A DNA stretch of 64,000 nucleotides from Agapanthus africanus (GCA_030015575.1 CM057346.1:115239899-115303898); one strand, 5' to 3'; shown: positions 40,478 to 54,851, counted from the first letter of the stretch. A program made the numbers and translations. The notes: a model not told the origin generated them from the letters alone.

Positions 40478-41530
40478 AGAAGCTAATTCTTCCTGAGGAT
40501 TTCCTACAAAGTGCATAGCTATGGTAACTATGAGGAAATCACTTGAATCGTTTTGGGTAGTAATTTCTCCTTGGGCATTTTCTACGTCTATAGTATGCTC
40601 AAGAATTGCTGTTTTGTCTTGCAAGGTCAAAGCATTGTCCCACCAATACTTTAACTGTCCAGTAAAACCAGTTATGAATAAACTCGCAATATCTTGTTCA
40701 GAACATCTTTTCATTTTGTATGCTAATTTGGCCATACCTATTTCTTGTAATGTGTTGAGTATTTCATACTCACTTTTTCCATCAATATTCCATTCATATA
40801 TGGAATTTCCATCATAATCTTTCGTATGGAATTTTGCTCTTTCTTCATACATAATGTCAGGAGGAGTAGGTCGTGGATAGTAGTCTTTAGTTCTACTATT
40901 GTTCCAATTTCTATGAGTTTTATTGAAATTACATCAATTTGTAATAGTATTGTCTCATCGGTAAAGTTATTAATTAATTTGCATTTGGGATTAATAGCAG
41001 AACTCATTAATCGAAAGTAAATACGATAAATGATTACAAATTGTTCTGCAAGTTTTTCAAATTCATCTCCTTGCAGATGAACATCAAGAATTAAGGAATT
41101 CATAATTAAAGGATCAGTTAATGATACAGGAAAATTAGGAATGCAATTGAAATAAATAGGACCATTACAAATATTAGTTTGAATCATACTTAATATTGAC
41201 GATTTGTATCTTCGCAAACGTTTATCACGTAAAGCCATGTAAACAGGAATGTCTATGCCAATATGAGCAAGTGGTTTGACTGCTACTTGAATCATACCAA
41301 AATGAATATAACGAAATCCTTTATCTAAATATTTTCGTATAGAAATATGAGATAAAAGAGGAATTGATTGAAACTTATTTTGAATGTTTAAAGTCTCTTC
41401 ATGAATTTTTACGCTAAAAGCGCTTTTGAAATCAAAAGTACCAATTTTGTAAATATTTTCAATATTTTCATTAGGAATAGTCCAGTTTGAATAATCCTCA
41501 TTAATCATCTCTTCTTTGCTTTGTATTATT
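40461..41530 (-). pseudogene. Block G: capsid/movement-protein fragment with internal deletion (unit 1)
   Basis: On the minus strand the movement-protein core (41508 ATG, MINEDYSNWT, IHFGMIQV, GIDIPVYMALRD) is joined near 40930 to the start of the capsid, skipping about 1.6 kb. The join makes a chimeric 256-codon frame (40738-41508). The capsid part is also open in another frame (40388-40852). Residues differ from block A (YLDKGF for YLEKGF, WTIPNE for WTLPNE). The block lacks a stop at the site of block A's TGA. It ends at the unit border. Confidence 0.85.
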
Positions 41531-41535
41531 TATCG

Positions 41536-44019
41536 CATAACAACCAAAGAGTGCCCAAATCCGCCTCAAAGGGAGTGTGAATGCGGCACTTGCATAAGCC
41601 TAACCTACGCACACAACAACACATACTGGGGATACAAATTTGCCCCGAAAATGGTAAATTGCGGCCGTTTCCTCTCTTGAGGTTGAACCCTGTATTCTCC
41701 TCAGGAGGGGAAGTGCCATACCAATTTGTAAGGAGGATTTGAACCTTGTCATTGTTTATTTTAGTTTTTGTTAATGCAGTTTGAGACCATGATCTTATAT
41801 CAAAAAGCTACGCATCCACGTGCGTGGCCTAATCTCTACCCATCATAGATCCGTCCTAAAATCAATAAGGCCATCACAAAGCGAAAAAAAATTGACAAAT
41901 GAATAGGAGAACAAACCAGCAAAATTAACTAAATATATTGGCTAATCAAGTTAGCCCATACCATATCTTTGACACAAACTTTTCAATTGCAGAATAGGTC
42001 ATTATATCAACAATGGTTTAATTACACTAAAATACCCTTAACCGCCACGGCTGTTCACTTAAATACCTTAGAAGATTTGTATTACAATAAAATACCTCAA
42101 ACTATGGTTTTCAAGGGGTTTTATTCCAATAAAATACCCTCAAATGCTGCCGTTAAGATATTTTACTGTAATAAAACATCTCTCGGGTATTTTCAGTGAA
42201 AAATCATGATGGTTAAGGATATTTTGGTGTAATTTATGCTATCAACATTAATACCATGAGTTGCAACACTGATGCCAATAAATTTTTCAATATCCTCATT
42301 AGGATTTATACATATAAATCACATTATCAAAATCAGAATTTACCTGAGGGAACACTTTTTTTTAAAGTGGTTCATCCACAAGCTAAATAGCATATCAACC
42401 TTATATATAAAGAAGAGAGGGCCATCTCATTTACAGTGATGTTAGTAATAATTCTTACTGAGCATGAACTTTGACTAATGATGATGAACCCAAAGCCAAG
42501 CCGTTACATTTCGGTCAATCGTTGCAGTTAATGACTCTGAGACCACACCTGCGATGACAGAGAATTTAGACGTTACTGAAATTAAATTGAAAACACTGGA
42601 ATCACATTTATAATTTGTTTATGTTGCTAGTTACACTTATGCAAGTGCCTGCAGGTACAAACAGGCCTTTCATTAAAATGAAAAAGCTAAATAAATAAAT
42701 AAATCAACTTATTCAAGTGCATGATTGCCGCGGTTCATCATGACTAGCAAATTATAAAATACCTATATGTAAAAAGAAAAAGAGAGGAATAAAACACAAA
42801 ACCAAACGCCACCTAGAAAATTTTAAAATTTGCATTCATAGGATGCAGACTGAACATATCAATACCGGACGATTTCTTTATGACACAGTGGCTGTACTGT
42901 TTTGCCACCATTCAACAAGGTTCAATCTTGCACTATGCTGAAACTCCATTGTGTATTGGTTCAAGCACTACACAGCTTTTAAAGTGAAGACAATATTTGG
43001 TATATACGCACGCGTATGACAATTGACACACCAGATTAATGCAAATTAAGAAGCTCGACTAGTGGTCATATCGGTTGGAAATATATATACTTCATTGTCC
43101 ACGGAAATACAAACACACTGAGTGTCATTTGAGAAATTGGAACTAACAAGTCATATTCGAGGTAGATGTAGTTCAAAGTTGCATCAGAAGCAGTTTTATC
43201 ATATACATCAGCTACAAGCAAGACAAGAAGAGTGGATCGAGTGTGGCAATATTCATCCAAGAGTTCGAATGAACAGGTATGGATCCTCTTGAAAATGTAT
43301 CATATTGGTTTCTTCTTTAAATACAGTGCAGCTTAAATAGCATTATGACTTAAAATAAATCTAGTGGACCCCTGAAGGTTCAGAGTAAAGTTAAAGCTGC
43401 AACATTTGAGGACATTTGTACTAATAGGATGCAATGGTACAACAAGGGATTATTCAGAAAAGAGTTTCAGAATTGGAAATCTCTACAGATGAATTTAGTA
43501 GTTTCTCTAATAGGTCTAAATGGAACATAGGTCTAGCTACTACCGGAAAAGTTCCAAGTATGATAATAAAGGAACCATTGGAAACTACATTTGTTCATCC
43601 ATCTTGTTCCCAAAACCAAAGGCATTATCGATGTGTCTCGATGTCAAAATGCTCATTGACTGAGGAATACTGGATCTCCAAGTACATCCGTTAGCTAGTC
43701 GCAATCGTTAGCTAGACAGTAATTAAAAATTTACGAAGCAGAAGCCCAATGCTGGGGAGGCTTTATAGCCTATGCTGCACGGATTCCTCATCAAGGTGGC
43801 GTGCCCGTATCGGATAAGTATCCAAGTCGGATTCGTCTGGATTTGTAATTGTGAAACTGTTTTTGTCACATCCTTAAATTTATATTTTATTCTAGATGAA
43901 TTGAACATGTATCAATGGCCAAGACACCAACAATCTACGCACCAATATTTTAATCATTTAGTATCTTAATTTTGATTTGCTGAAAAGGTGATTTTTTGTT
44001 CTTATGAAAAATTCATGTC
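41536..44019. other. Non-viral leader of unit 2
   Basis: It is identical to 22939-25423 except for a one-base loss near 41681. The same small frames occur and no gene is recognised. Confidence 0.5.
42016..42237. mobile_element. MITE-like palindromic element, copy 2
   Basis: This is the unit 2 copy of the element at 23420-23641, with unchanged terminal inverted repeats. Confidence 0.6.
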
Positions 44020-44077
44020 TATATAAACACAACTCATTCATGTAACAACAAAATTCATTACTGGTTTACCATTTGAT

Positions 44078-46534
44078 ATGCTCTTTAGAAAATTTTTCTC
44101 TGGTTCTGGAAGTAATTCAGGACACATAATACAAAGCAAAGAAGAGATGATTAATGAGGACTTTTCAAACTGGACTCTTCCTAATGAAAATATAGAAAAT
44201 ATTTACAAAATTGGTACTTTTGATTTCAAAAGCGCTTTTAGCGTAAAAATTCATGAAGAGACTTTAAACATTCAAAATAAGTTTCAATCAATTCCTCTTT
44301 TATCTCATATTTCTATACGAAAATATTTAGAGAAAGGATTTCGTTATATTCATTTTGGTATGATTCAAGTAGCAGTCAAACCACTTGCTCATATTGGTAT
44401 AGACATTCCTGTTTACATGGCTTTACGTGATAAACGTTTGCGAAGATACAAATCGTCAATTTTAAGTATGATTCAAACTAATATTTGTAATGGTCCTATT
44501 TATTTCAATTGTATTCCTAATTTTCCAGTTTCATTAACTGATCCTTTAATTATGAATTCCTTAATTCTCGATGTTCATCTGCAAGGAGAAGAATTTGAAA
44601 AACTTGCAGAACAATTTGTAATTATTTATCGCATTTACTTTAGATTAATGAGTTCTGCTATTAATCCCAAATGCAAATTAATTAATAACTTTAATGATGA
44701 AACAATACTATTACAAATTGATGCTGACTATTCAAAGACCTTTGTTCCTAAACGCCTGAAATGGAATGAAATTACCATTCCAGAAGCCTTTCAAATAGAT
44801 ATTCCTCAGAGACCAAGAAATCTCGAGAGAACAGAAATTCAAGACATAGTTGAAGAACAAGATGGTACAGTCCTGGTTCGTTTCAACTCACTCAATGAAA
44901 ATAGGAGATCCATCAGACCCTACTCTATTCCTAGAAATTCATTTAGAGAATCTAGATCTTTCATAGTAGAAACTCCTTATACTCAAGAAGATCCTTCGAT
45001 AAGGATTCACAATCAAACACCTATTCCTGACATTTCAAATGAACTCAATTTTTCCCCAAATAATTCTCCTAATTCCAGTCAGATGCATGGAGAATTCCAC
45101 GGTATTAATGTTATCACTAAAGTTGGTGTTAAGATTGATATCGAAGAACTTGAAAAAGATTTCAAAGAAGAATCAGAATACTACACATGGTACTCTAAGC
45201 TAGATGCTTACTGTCAAGCTAAGATTCGAATTCAATGGATAAGAGATATTCAAAAATATCATGCTCCCTTTCATTTTGAAAACTGGTTAGACTTTTATTT
45301 TACAAAAAATGAAATTTCTGAACCATTCAAAAAATCTGCTATTAATGTACAAACAAGTTTGTACAAGAAATGGCAACTTCAAGATGACACTACTATTACT
45401 GCTATCACTCCTCCCTTACAGACCTTGAAACTCCATTCCAAAAAAGGAGAAGTCATAGCTACACCTTTCAAAAGGGGTCGTGAAAGTATTGACCCTAGAG
45501 GAAATGATCAAGTTAATTTGGATGATGTCAAGAAATTATATCAACAGAATAATTACTCCAATCAAGTCTTACACACGATTTCAACACAAATAGATTCCTT
45601 ATCTACTGACATTAAGGCCATTTCAAAACCAAGTTCAACATTCCCTCACAGTACTTCTTTACCACATTTTCAACCAAGAAGTATTCCTAGAGCCTTAGAA
45701 AATAAGCTCACGTTTGAAAACGAGTCATTATTATCTAAAATAAACCAAACACTTGATTCAATTAACAAGAACCTTCCCGGTCCTTCAAAAATCAACAATA
45801 TTGATACTATAGAAGATAAGGAAGAATCAGATTCCTCATTATCTTCTGATTCATCTGACAACTCTGTCGTTCAACAAATCAATGATGTTGAAAATGATAT
45901 CTTACAGAATGACTCTAATCAGGATATTAATAAAAACCAAACACTTGATTCAATTAACAAGAACCTTCCCGGTCCTTCAAAAATCAACAATATTGACACT
46001 ATAGAAGAAAATGAAGAATCAGATTCCTCATTAGAATCTCATTCCTCTGAAAACCCTGTAGTTCAATCATCTGAAAACCCTGAAATTCAAAAAATCAATA
46101 ATATTGATACTATAGAAGATAACGAAGAATCGGATTCTTCAAATTCCTCATTAAAATCTGATTCCTCTGACAACTCAAATTCCTCATTAAAATCTTATTC
46201 CTCTAACAACTCTGTAATTCAAAAAATCAATAATGTTGAAAATGATATCTTACAAAATGACTCTAATCAGGATATTAATAAAATTGAAAGAGGAAAGAAG
46301 CCAAATAATTTCAATAAAACTCATAGAAATTGGAACAATAGTAGAACTAAAGACTACTATCCACGACCTACCCCTCCTGACATTATGTATGAAGAAAGAG
46401 CAAAATTCCATACGAAAGATTATGATGGAAATTCCATTTATGAATGGAATATTGATGGAAAAAGTGAGTATGAAATACTCAACACATTACAAGAAATGGG
46501 TATGGCCAAATTGGCATACAAAATGAAAAGATGA
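44078..46534 (+). pseudogene. Block A: movement protein and start of capsid (unit 2)
   Basis: The 818-codon frame differs from 25482-27938 at one codon (Ser for Phe in the PHST.LPHF segment). The same TGA (46532-46534) breaks the capsid, so the stop predates the duplication or belongs to a collapsed assembly copy. The scrambled TATA-containing junction upstream is also the same. Confidence 0.85.
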
Positions 46535-49500
46535 TCTGAACAAGATATTGCGAGTTTATTCATAACTGGTTTTACTGGACAGTTAAAGTATTGGTGGGAC
46601 AATGCTTTGACTTTACAAGACAGAACAGCAATTCTTGAGCATACTATAGACGTAGAAAATGCCCAAGGAGAAATTACTACCCAAAACGATTCAAGTGATT
46701 TCCTCATAGTTACCATAGCTATGCACTTTGTAGGAAATCCTCAAGAAGAATTAGCTTCTTCAAAGATATTCCTTACTAACATTAGGTGTCCAACACTTAG
46801 TGATTTCAGGTGGTACAAAGACATGTTTTTAACTCATGTTCTTAAACGAACAGATAGTACCGCACCATTCTGGAAAGAAAAATTCATTACTGGTTTACCA
46901 ACTCTGTTTTCCCAAAGGATTATGATTAATTTACAAAAGGAAATGGGAACAGAACAGATTGATTTCACTTCAATGACCTTTGGTCAACTTTTTGCTTTTG
47001 TCAAGAAAGAAGCCCTTGCAGCTTGCCAAGAGCTTAAATTCCAAGCTAAATATGGCAGTAAGAGGAAAGAAATGGGATCTTTCTGTCAAGCGTTTGGAAT
47101 TACTGGAATCAGTGCTCCTTCCACTAAAAGAAAGAAAAAATTCCTTCAAAAATCTTTTTCACAAAAAAGATATTCAAAGAAAAAGGAATATAGAGAAGAT
47201 TCCTTTTCCCCAAAGAAATTCAGGAGATTTAATAGAAAAAAGAATTCAAATGATTTCAAGTGCTTTAAATGTGGCAAGAAAGGCCATATTGCTAGCAAAT
47301 GTCGAAGCAAAGGAAAAGGAAAGATAAATGAAATCATTGATGGCATTTCTGATATTGAGGAAAATATCAGGAACAAGTTAAAAGACAGATTGCAAATCTA
47401 TTCTGAGATCAATTATATTACTGACAATGATAATGGCAATTATGATTCCTCTAGTGAAAGTCAGGATGACTGTCACTGTAAACAGATTAATATGATTAAG
47501 TCTTCTACTGATAAGAAGAAGATAAAATCCGATACAAAAGAATTCATCTTTGATATGATTCAACAATTACCTGATCCTATTAAACAAAAGGAACTTTTTG
47601 AAAGATTAAAATCTTTAATTCTGCAAGAAGATGAGAAGTTTAATATCATTCAACCTTTCAGTATATCAAAAGTTTTTGAAAAATATCCTATGAATCAAAC
47701 CTCTGGTATTAAGTCCATCTCTACCAGAGAATTGCAAACAGAGATTCATATTCTGAAAGAAGAAGTCAAGTCATTAAAACAGACTACTAACAATATAGAA
47801 ATGAAAAATCTCTCTTTAGAAGCTCATATTGCAATTATTCAATCTAGACTTTCCAAAGGAAAAGAAACTTATGTAGAAGAAGAAGAAGAAGAAACACTTA
47901 TTCCTCCACAAGAAATAAATATTACCCCTACTCAACCTTCAGCTTCTCAATTCATTTCTACGATTGAGAAATTCCAATTTCAAAAGTGGTTAGTTCATCT
48001 AACAATTTCTATAGGAAATTTCAAACAAACTTTTGTTGCAATGTTAGACAGTGGTGCAGATCAAAGCTGCATCAGAGATGGTCTAATACCAACAAAATAC
48101 TATAGTTTTACTAATGAAGTTCTTATAGCCGCCAACAACTCTCCCCTTCGAATCAAAGGAAAATTGACAAAAACTGAGATATGTAATCAAAACTACTGCT
48201 TTAAATATCAGTTTATTGTAGTAGAAAATCTCAACACTGATATTATTTTAGGTACTCCATTCCTTACTCAAATTTACCCTTTTGTTGTTGATAACAAAGG
48301 TATCAGCACTAACATTATGGGTAATACTATACATTTCAGATTCTTGATTCTGTTCGACAAAAGGAGTTAAATGCTTTGCCAAAATAACTCCATATATCAA
48401 CATATCAACCTTATTCAAAGGAAGCAGAATAAGATAAATTTTCTCAAAGAAGATTTGTCTTATGCTCAAATTGAAGAACACCTACAATTACCCAGCACAA
48501 AACAAGAAATTCAACAGTTAGAGGATCTATTCAAAAGAGAAGTCTGTGCAGATCTTCCTAATGCTTTTTGGGAAAGAAAAAGGCACATCGTTGAATTACC
48601 ATATGAAAAGGAATTTTCAGAAAGAAATATTCCTACAAAAGCAAGACCCATTCAATGAATCATGATCTATTAGAAGTTTGTAAAGAGGAAATTCAAACTC
48701 TTTTAGATAAAGAGCTGATACGGCCATCCAAATCACCTTGGAGCTGTGCAGCATTTTATGTCATAAATCAAGCAGAAAAGGAACGTGGTGTCCCTAAGGC
48801 TTGTTATTAATTATAAACCTCTCAACCAAGGTTCTTCAATGGATTCGTTACCTATTCCAAATAAAGAGATTTATTAAAACGTTTAAGCATTGCAAAAATC
48901 TTTTCAAAGTTTGACATGAAATCTGGCTTTTGGCAAATTCAAGTTGCTGAAAAAGACAGATACAAAACCGCCTTCACTGTACCCTTTGGCCATTACGAAT
49001 GGAATGTAATGCCTTTTGGACTCAAAAACGCCCCTTCAGAATTCCAAAGGATAATGAATGACATTCTGAATCCATATTCAAAGTTTATGATTGTTTATAT
49101 TGATGATGGTATTAGTTTTCTCTGAAAACATTGATCAACATTTTAAACATTAAAAACCTTCTTATATACTGTAAAGGAAAAATGGCTTGGTTCTTTCAGC
49201 CACAAAATGAAATTATTCCAAAACAATATTTGCTTTCCTTGGACATTTCATAAATCAAGGTACCATTATTCCTATAAATCGAAGTATGATTTTGCTGATA
49301 AATTTCCTGATGAAATTAAAGACAAAACTCAACTCCAAAGATTTTTAGGCTGTTTAAATTATATTTCTGATTTTATTCCAAAGATGAGACAAATTTGTGC
49401 ACCTTTATTTCAACGACTTCAAACAAATCCTCCACCTTGGACTTCGATTCATACAGGTATTGTTAAACAAATCAAAAGAACTATTCATTCTTTACCTTGC

Positions 49501-50809
49501 ATTAATATTCCTCATCCTGATGCTTTCATGATTGTTGAGACTGATAATTCAAAAGGTACTGACAATTCATTACCAGACTTTTTGAATTTCTTACAGGGAA
49601 AAAATGGTGATCCCAATTCAAAAGTTCGCACTTCAAAGGACTATGAGATGAAAAAATTGACAACAGCAACTTCATCAACGAACAAATTCCATATTCTCCA
49701 AGATTTCTCTGCTCTGACTTACTCATCAGTAGTAGAAAACAAGAAACCCCAAAATTCAACTCCACAAGTTCAAACTCCTCCAAAAGATCAAGACAGCCCA
49801 TATTTCACAAAATCTGGTGTTCAACACATCTGCTTGACCACCTTCAAAGAACCTCCCCACTACAACACACTTCAAATCTACACTCATCAATTATTCCCGC
49901 CAAACTCCTATTGGCTGGATGATCCCCTCAAAACTCAACAATTCTATGAGTTGATCTTAGTTGACTCTGGGTCAGCTGAAATCACTCATACTCCTGATAG
50001 AAAAACTCCTTCACTGATTTCTTATTCAAAATGTGTCATAAAGAAGGTTATTCTACCAAATGAATGGTCCAGCATCTGGACTACAAAAGAATTCTCAATT
50101 ACTTACGTTCCCAAAGGTTATACATACCAAGACTATCAAATGGCTTGGTTTCGAACCTTATTCTATAGGTCATTCAATCATTCATGGTTCCTTACCTTCC
50201 ATTCAAATTGTGCTGACAATATTCCTATCTGGTTCTATGAATGGTGGCTACGTTTTGGCCCCGTTCCAGACATACTTCCACCTGTTGTTCTAAAGGCCTT
50301 CCAAACTTGGGTCCAAAGAACGGGAGGTGAACATTTCAAAAAAGCTTTCCTATTCCACAAATCCTTCAAAGTCCCATGGATATTTTGTTGGACATTTACA
50401 GTATTCAAACATTACAACGGTGACTACCCTCTCAGTCTGGGTAGAGAATTCAAAGTCAAATGGTGGACCCGTTACACTCAGATTACTGCAATGAGAAGGC
50501 AGTGGTGCATTACATTCAAACGGGAAAGAAACTTCAACAAGAAATTCAGCAAATTCCAAAAGAACCAGCAAAACCTGAACCAAAAAACTCCTGCAAAAGA
50601 AGTAAAGACTCAGAAGAAGGCAAAAGCAGTCATAGATTACTCCTCAGATTCAGAGAATGATGATATGAAGATTTTTCTGGAGTTCCAAAAATTCAAAAAA
50701 TTGCAGAAACAAATGAGAAGCTCAAAATCAAACTCCAAGCATTCATCAGAAGGGATCCTCTACTGATCCTATGGGAGGGCCTTGTGCTCAAGACCCTTTC
50801 GAATTGTAA
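46535..50809 (+). pseudogene. Block A: capsid to C-terminal domain, multiply frameshifted (unit 2)
   Basis: It is open and identical to unit 1 through capsid, zinc knuckle and protease, until a one-base loss near 48352. Further one-base changes lie near 48380, 48656, 48796, 48827, 48852, 48865, 49107, 49150, 49176, 49207, 49238, 49287, 50481 and 50754. The RT is thus split into short pieces (48916-49125 keeps FDMKSG-type and YIDD motifs). A long piece (49207-50766) carries the RNase H remnant and the C-terminal domain. RNase H has the same internal loss as unit 1. Confidence 0.82.
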
Positions 50810-51720
50810 ATTATAAAAAAAAAAAAAAAAAAAAAATTATGTATATTCTTATCTTATCTTTCTAGTGTTCTCTGTAGTGAATGGTAACTACAGCTAGTCC
50901 GGAGCAAACGGCTACCGGTAAAGACTTATCAAATCCGTTTTATCAAAAGGTTTGCTCCTAACCCAAAGGAGTATGGCTCTCAAACAGCCAATTTACTGGA
51001 GAAGTAATTCTCCACAACAACGTCATATGTAGAACGGTTCAAATCTACATGCTAGCCCAATCTCAAACGTGGTTGGTAAAGGCATATCAAATCCGTTAAT
51101 GACTGCGGATTTGCCAAAAATTCGATTACTAAAGATTCCTCTCAAAAGCAAGAAGACAAAGATGTCTACTCAAAAGATGCCAGAAGACAAAAGATGTCTA
51201 CTCAAAAGATTCCAGCTCAAAAGGAAACAAAAGATGTCTACTCAAAGATGACAGCTCAAAAGAAAAAGAAAGATGCTTTCTCAAATAATTGAAGACAGAC
51301 TCAACTATTCAAAAAGGAAGGACAAGACATCTACTCATATAATTGAAGACAGACTCAACTATTCAAGAAAGGAAAGACAAGACAACACTAAAAGATTCGT
51401 GCTGATCCAAAGAGCATTCAAGAGGAGCATTCAAGTTTATATAAACGCAACTCATTCATGTAACGAGGCAGAGGTTTTTGGAGAGGTTTTAGAGAGAGAG
51501 TTCACACTTTGTAAACTTTACTCTTTGCTTCTGTATCCAATACTCTCATTCAAATAAAGATCAAAGCCAGTTCTCATTCCATCTCCTTGTTTACTTCGTT
51601 TTATGAACCTGACCCCCTTATGGTATCAGAGCCAAGTGTTCTAGTAATTCCACTCTTCGTTTACTTCGCTTTGATCTTTGCTTCTTTGCTTCTGTATCCA
51701 GAAGACAAAAGATTGATCTC
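50810..51720 (+). promoter_or_regulatory. Viral intergenic region of block A (unit 2)
   Basis: Same order as 32214-33110: poly-A tract, stem-loop chain (about 50872-51052), purine-rich repeats, TATATAAA (51438-51445), CAAATAAAG polyadenylation signal (near 51554) and tRNA-Met primer site (51621-51638). Several one-base indels relative to unit 1. Confidence 0.8.
51621..51638 (+). promoter_or_regulatory. Viral primer site (tRNA-Met), block A of unit 2
   Basis: TGGTATCAGAGCCAAGTG, as at 33028. Confidence 0.88.
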
Positions 51721-51749
51721 AGAATAGATTTGCAATCTGTCTTTTAACA

Positions 51750-51985
51750 GAATTCAAATGATTTCAAGTGCTTTAAATGTGGCAAGAAAGGCCATATTGC
51801 TAGCAAATGTCGAAGCAAAGGAAAAGGAAAGATAAATGAAATCATTGATGGCATTCCTGATATTTTCCTCAATATCAGAAATGCCATCAATGATTTCATT
51901 TATCTTTCCTTTTCCTTTGCTTCGACATTTGCTAGCAATATGGCCTTTCTTGCCACATTTAAAGCACTTGAAATCATTTGAATTC
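51750..51985. repeat. Foldback palindrome, 115-bp arms (unit 2)
   Basis: This is the unit 2 copy of 33157-33392, with GAATTC at both ends and the same six-base loop. It has stayed unchanged although its surroundings carry many indels. Confidence 0.93.
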
Positions 51986-54851
51986 TTTTTCTATTAAATC
52001 TCCTGAATTTCTTTGGGGAAAAGGAATCTTCTCTAATTCCTTTTTCTTTGAATATCTTTTTTGTGAAAAAGATTTTTGAAGGAATTTTTTCTTTCTTTTA
52101 GTGGAAGGAGCACTGATTCCAGTAATTCCAAACGCTTGACAGAAAGATCCCATTTCTTTCCTCTTACTGCCATATTTAGCTTGGAATTTAAGCTCTTGGC
52201 AAGCTGCAAGGGCTTCTTTCTTGACAAAAGCAAAAGTTGACCAAAGGTCATTGAAGTGAAATCAATCTGTTCTGTTCCCATTTCCTTTTGTAAATTAATC
52301 ATAATCCTTTGGGAAAACAGAGTTGGTAAACCAGTAATGAATTTTTCTTCTCAGAATGGTGCGGTACTATCTGTTCGTTTAAGAACATGAGTTAAAAACA
52401 TGTCTTTGTACCACCTGAAATCACTAAGTGTTGGACACCTAATGTTAGTAAGGAATATCTTTGAAGAAGCCTAATTCTTCCTGAGGATTTCCTACAAAGT
52501 GCATAGCTATGGTAACTATGAGGAAATCACTTGAATCGTTTTGGTAGTAATTTCTCCTTGGGCATTTTCTACGTCTATAGTATGCTCAAGAATTGCTGTT
52601 TTGTCTTGCAAGGTCAAAGCATTGTCCCACCAATACTTTAACTGTCCAGTAAAACAGTTATGAATAAACTCGCAATATCTTGTTCAGAACATCTTTCATT
52701 TTGTATGCTATTTGGCCATACCTATTTCTTGTAATGTGTTGAGTATTTCATACTCACTTTTTCCATCAATATTCCATTCATATATGGAATTTCCATCATA
52801 ATCTTTCGTATGGAATTTTGCTCTTTCTTCATACATAATGTCAGGAGGAGTAGGTCGTGGATAGTAGTCTTTAGTTCTACTATTGTTCCAATTTCTATGA
52901 GTTTTATTGAAATTATTTGGCTTCTTTCCTCTTTCAATTTTATTAATATCCTGATTAGAGTTATTTTGTAAGATATCTTTTTCAACATTATTGATTTTTT
53001 GAATTACAGAGTTGTCAGAAGGAATCAGATTTTAATGAGGAATTTGAGTTGTCAGAGGAATCTGATTTTAATGAGGAATTTGAAGAATCCGATTCTTCGT
53101 TATCTTCTATAGTATCAATATTATTGATTTTTGAAGGACCAGGAAGGTTCTTGTTAATTGAATCAAGTGTTTGATTTAGTTTAGATAATAATGACTCGTT
53201 CTCAAACGTGAGCTTATTTTCTAAGGCTCTAGGATACTTCTTGGTTGAAAATGTGGTAAAGAGGTACTGTGAGGGAATGTTGAACTTGTTGGTTTTGAAA
53301 TAGCCTTGATGTCGGTAGATAAGGAATCTATTTGTGCTGAAATCGTGTGTAAAACTTGATTGGAATGGGAGTTATTCTGGTGATATAATTTCTTGATATC
53401 ATCCAGATTAACTTGATCATTTCCTCTAGGGTCAATACTTTCACGACCCTTTTGAAAGGTGTAGCTATGACTTCTCCTTCTTTGGAATGGAGTTTCAAGG
53501 TCTGTAAGGGAGGAGTGATGCAGAAATAATAGTGCCATCTTGAAGTTGCCATTTCTTGTACAAACTTGTTTGTACATTAATAGTAGATTTTTGAATGGTT
53601 CAGAAATTTCATTTTTTGTAAAATAGAAGTCTAACCAGCTTTCAAATGAAAGGGAGCATGATATTTTTGAATGTCTTTTATCCATTGAAGTCGAATCTTA
53701 GCTTGACAGTAAGCATCAAGCTTAGAATACCATGTGTAGTATTCCGATTCTTCTTTGAAATCTTTTTCTAGTTCTTCGATATCAATCTTAACACCAAGTT
53801 TAGTGATACCATTAATACCGTGGAATTCTCCATGCATCTGACTGGAATTAGGAGAATTATTAGGAGAAAAATTGAGTTCATTTGAAATGTCAGGTATAGG
53901 TGTTTGATTGTGAATCCTTATTGAAGGATCTTCTTGAAGAGAGGGAGTTTCTACTATGAAAGATCTAGATTCTCTAAATGAATTTCTAGGAATAGAGTAG
54001 GGCCTGATGGATCTCCTATTTTCATTGAGTGAGTTGAAACGAACCAGACTGTACCATCTTGTTCTTCAACTATCTCTTGAATTTCTGTTCTTTCGAGATT
54101 TCTTGGTCTCTGAGGAACATCTATTTGAAAGGCTTCTGGAATGGTAATTTCATTCCATTTCTAGGCGTTTAGGGACAAAGGTCTTTGAATAGTCAGCATC
54201 AATTTGTAATAGTATTGTCTCATCGGTAAAGTTATTAATTAATTTGCATTTGGGATTAATAGCAGAACTCATTAATCTAAAGTAAATGCGATAAATAATT
54301 ACAAATTGTTCTGCAAGTTTTTCAAATCTTCTCCTTGCAGATGAACATCGAGAATTAAGGAATTCATAATTAAAGGATCAGTTAATGAAACTGGAAAATT
54401 AGGAATACAATTGAAATAAATAGGACCATTACAAATATTAGTTTGAATCATACTTAAAATTGACGATTTGTATCTTCGCAAACGTTTATCACGTAAAGCC
54501 ATGTAAACAGGAATGTCTATACCAATATGAGCAAGTGGTTTGACTGCTACTTGAATCATACCAAAATGAATATAACGAAATCCTTTCTCTAAATATTTTT
54601 CGTATAGAAATATGAGATAAAAGAGGAATTGATTGAAACTTATTTTGAATGTTTAAAGTCTCTTCATGAATTTTTACGCTAAAAAGCGCTTTTGAAATCA
54701 AAAGTACCAATTTTGTAAATATTTTCTATATTTTCATTAGGAAGAGTCCAGTTGAAAAGTCCTCATTAATCATCTCTTCTTTGCTTTGTATTATGTGTCC
54801 TGAATTACTTCCAGAACCAGAGAAAAGTTTTCTAATAAAACCAGCCATCAT
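51986..54851 (-). pseudogene. Block B: movement protein and capsid, multiply broken (unit 2)
   Basis: Minus-strand copy of 33393-36263. The ATG is at 54851 (MMAGF start). The movement-protein core is split by one-base changes near 54753, 54683, 54597 and 54328, and the capsid by others. Some breaks of unit 1 (for example near 34490 and 34550) are absent here and new ones are present. No long product is possible as written. Confidence 0.82.

Larger units (their letters stand above)
22939..41535 (+). repeat. Tandem unit 1 of an 18.6 kb array (viral mosaic plus flank)
   Basis: The sequence from CATAACAACCAAAGAG (22939) recurs at 41536 and 60122, in direct orientation and back to back. Unit 1 holds 2.5 kb of non-viral DNA and seven pararetroviral blocks on alternating strands. 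Over the first 6.8 kb it differs from unit 2 by one indel (near 23085) and one substitution (27064), by eye. Confidence 0.93.
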
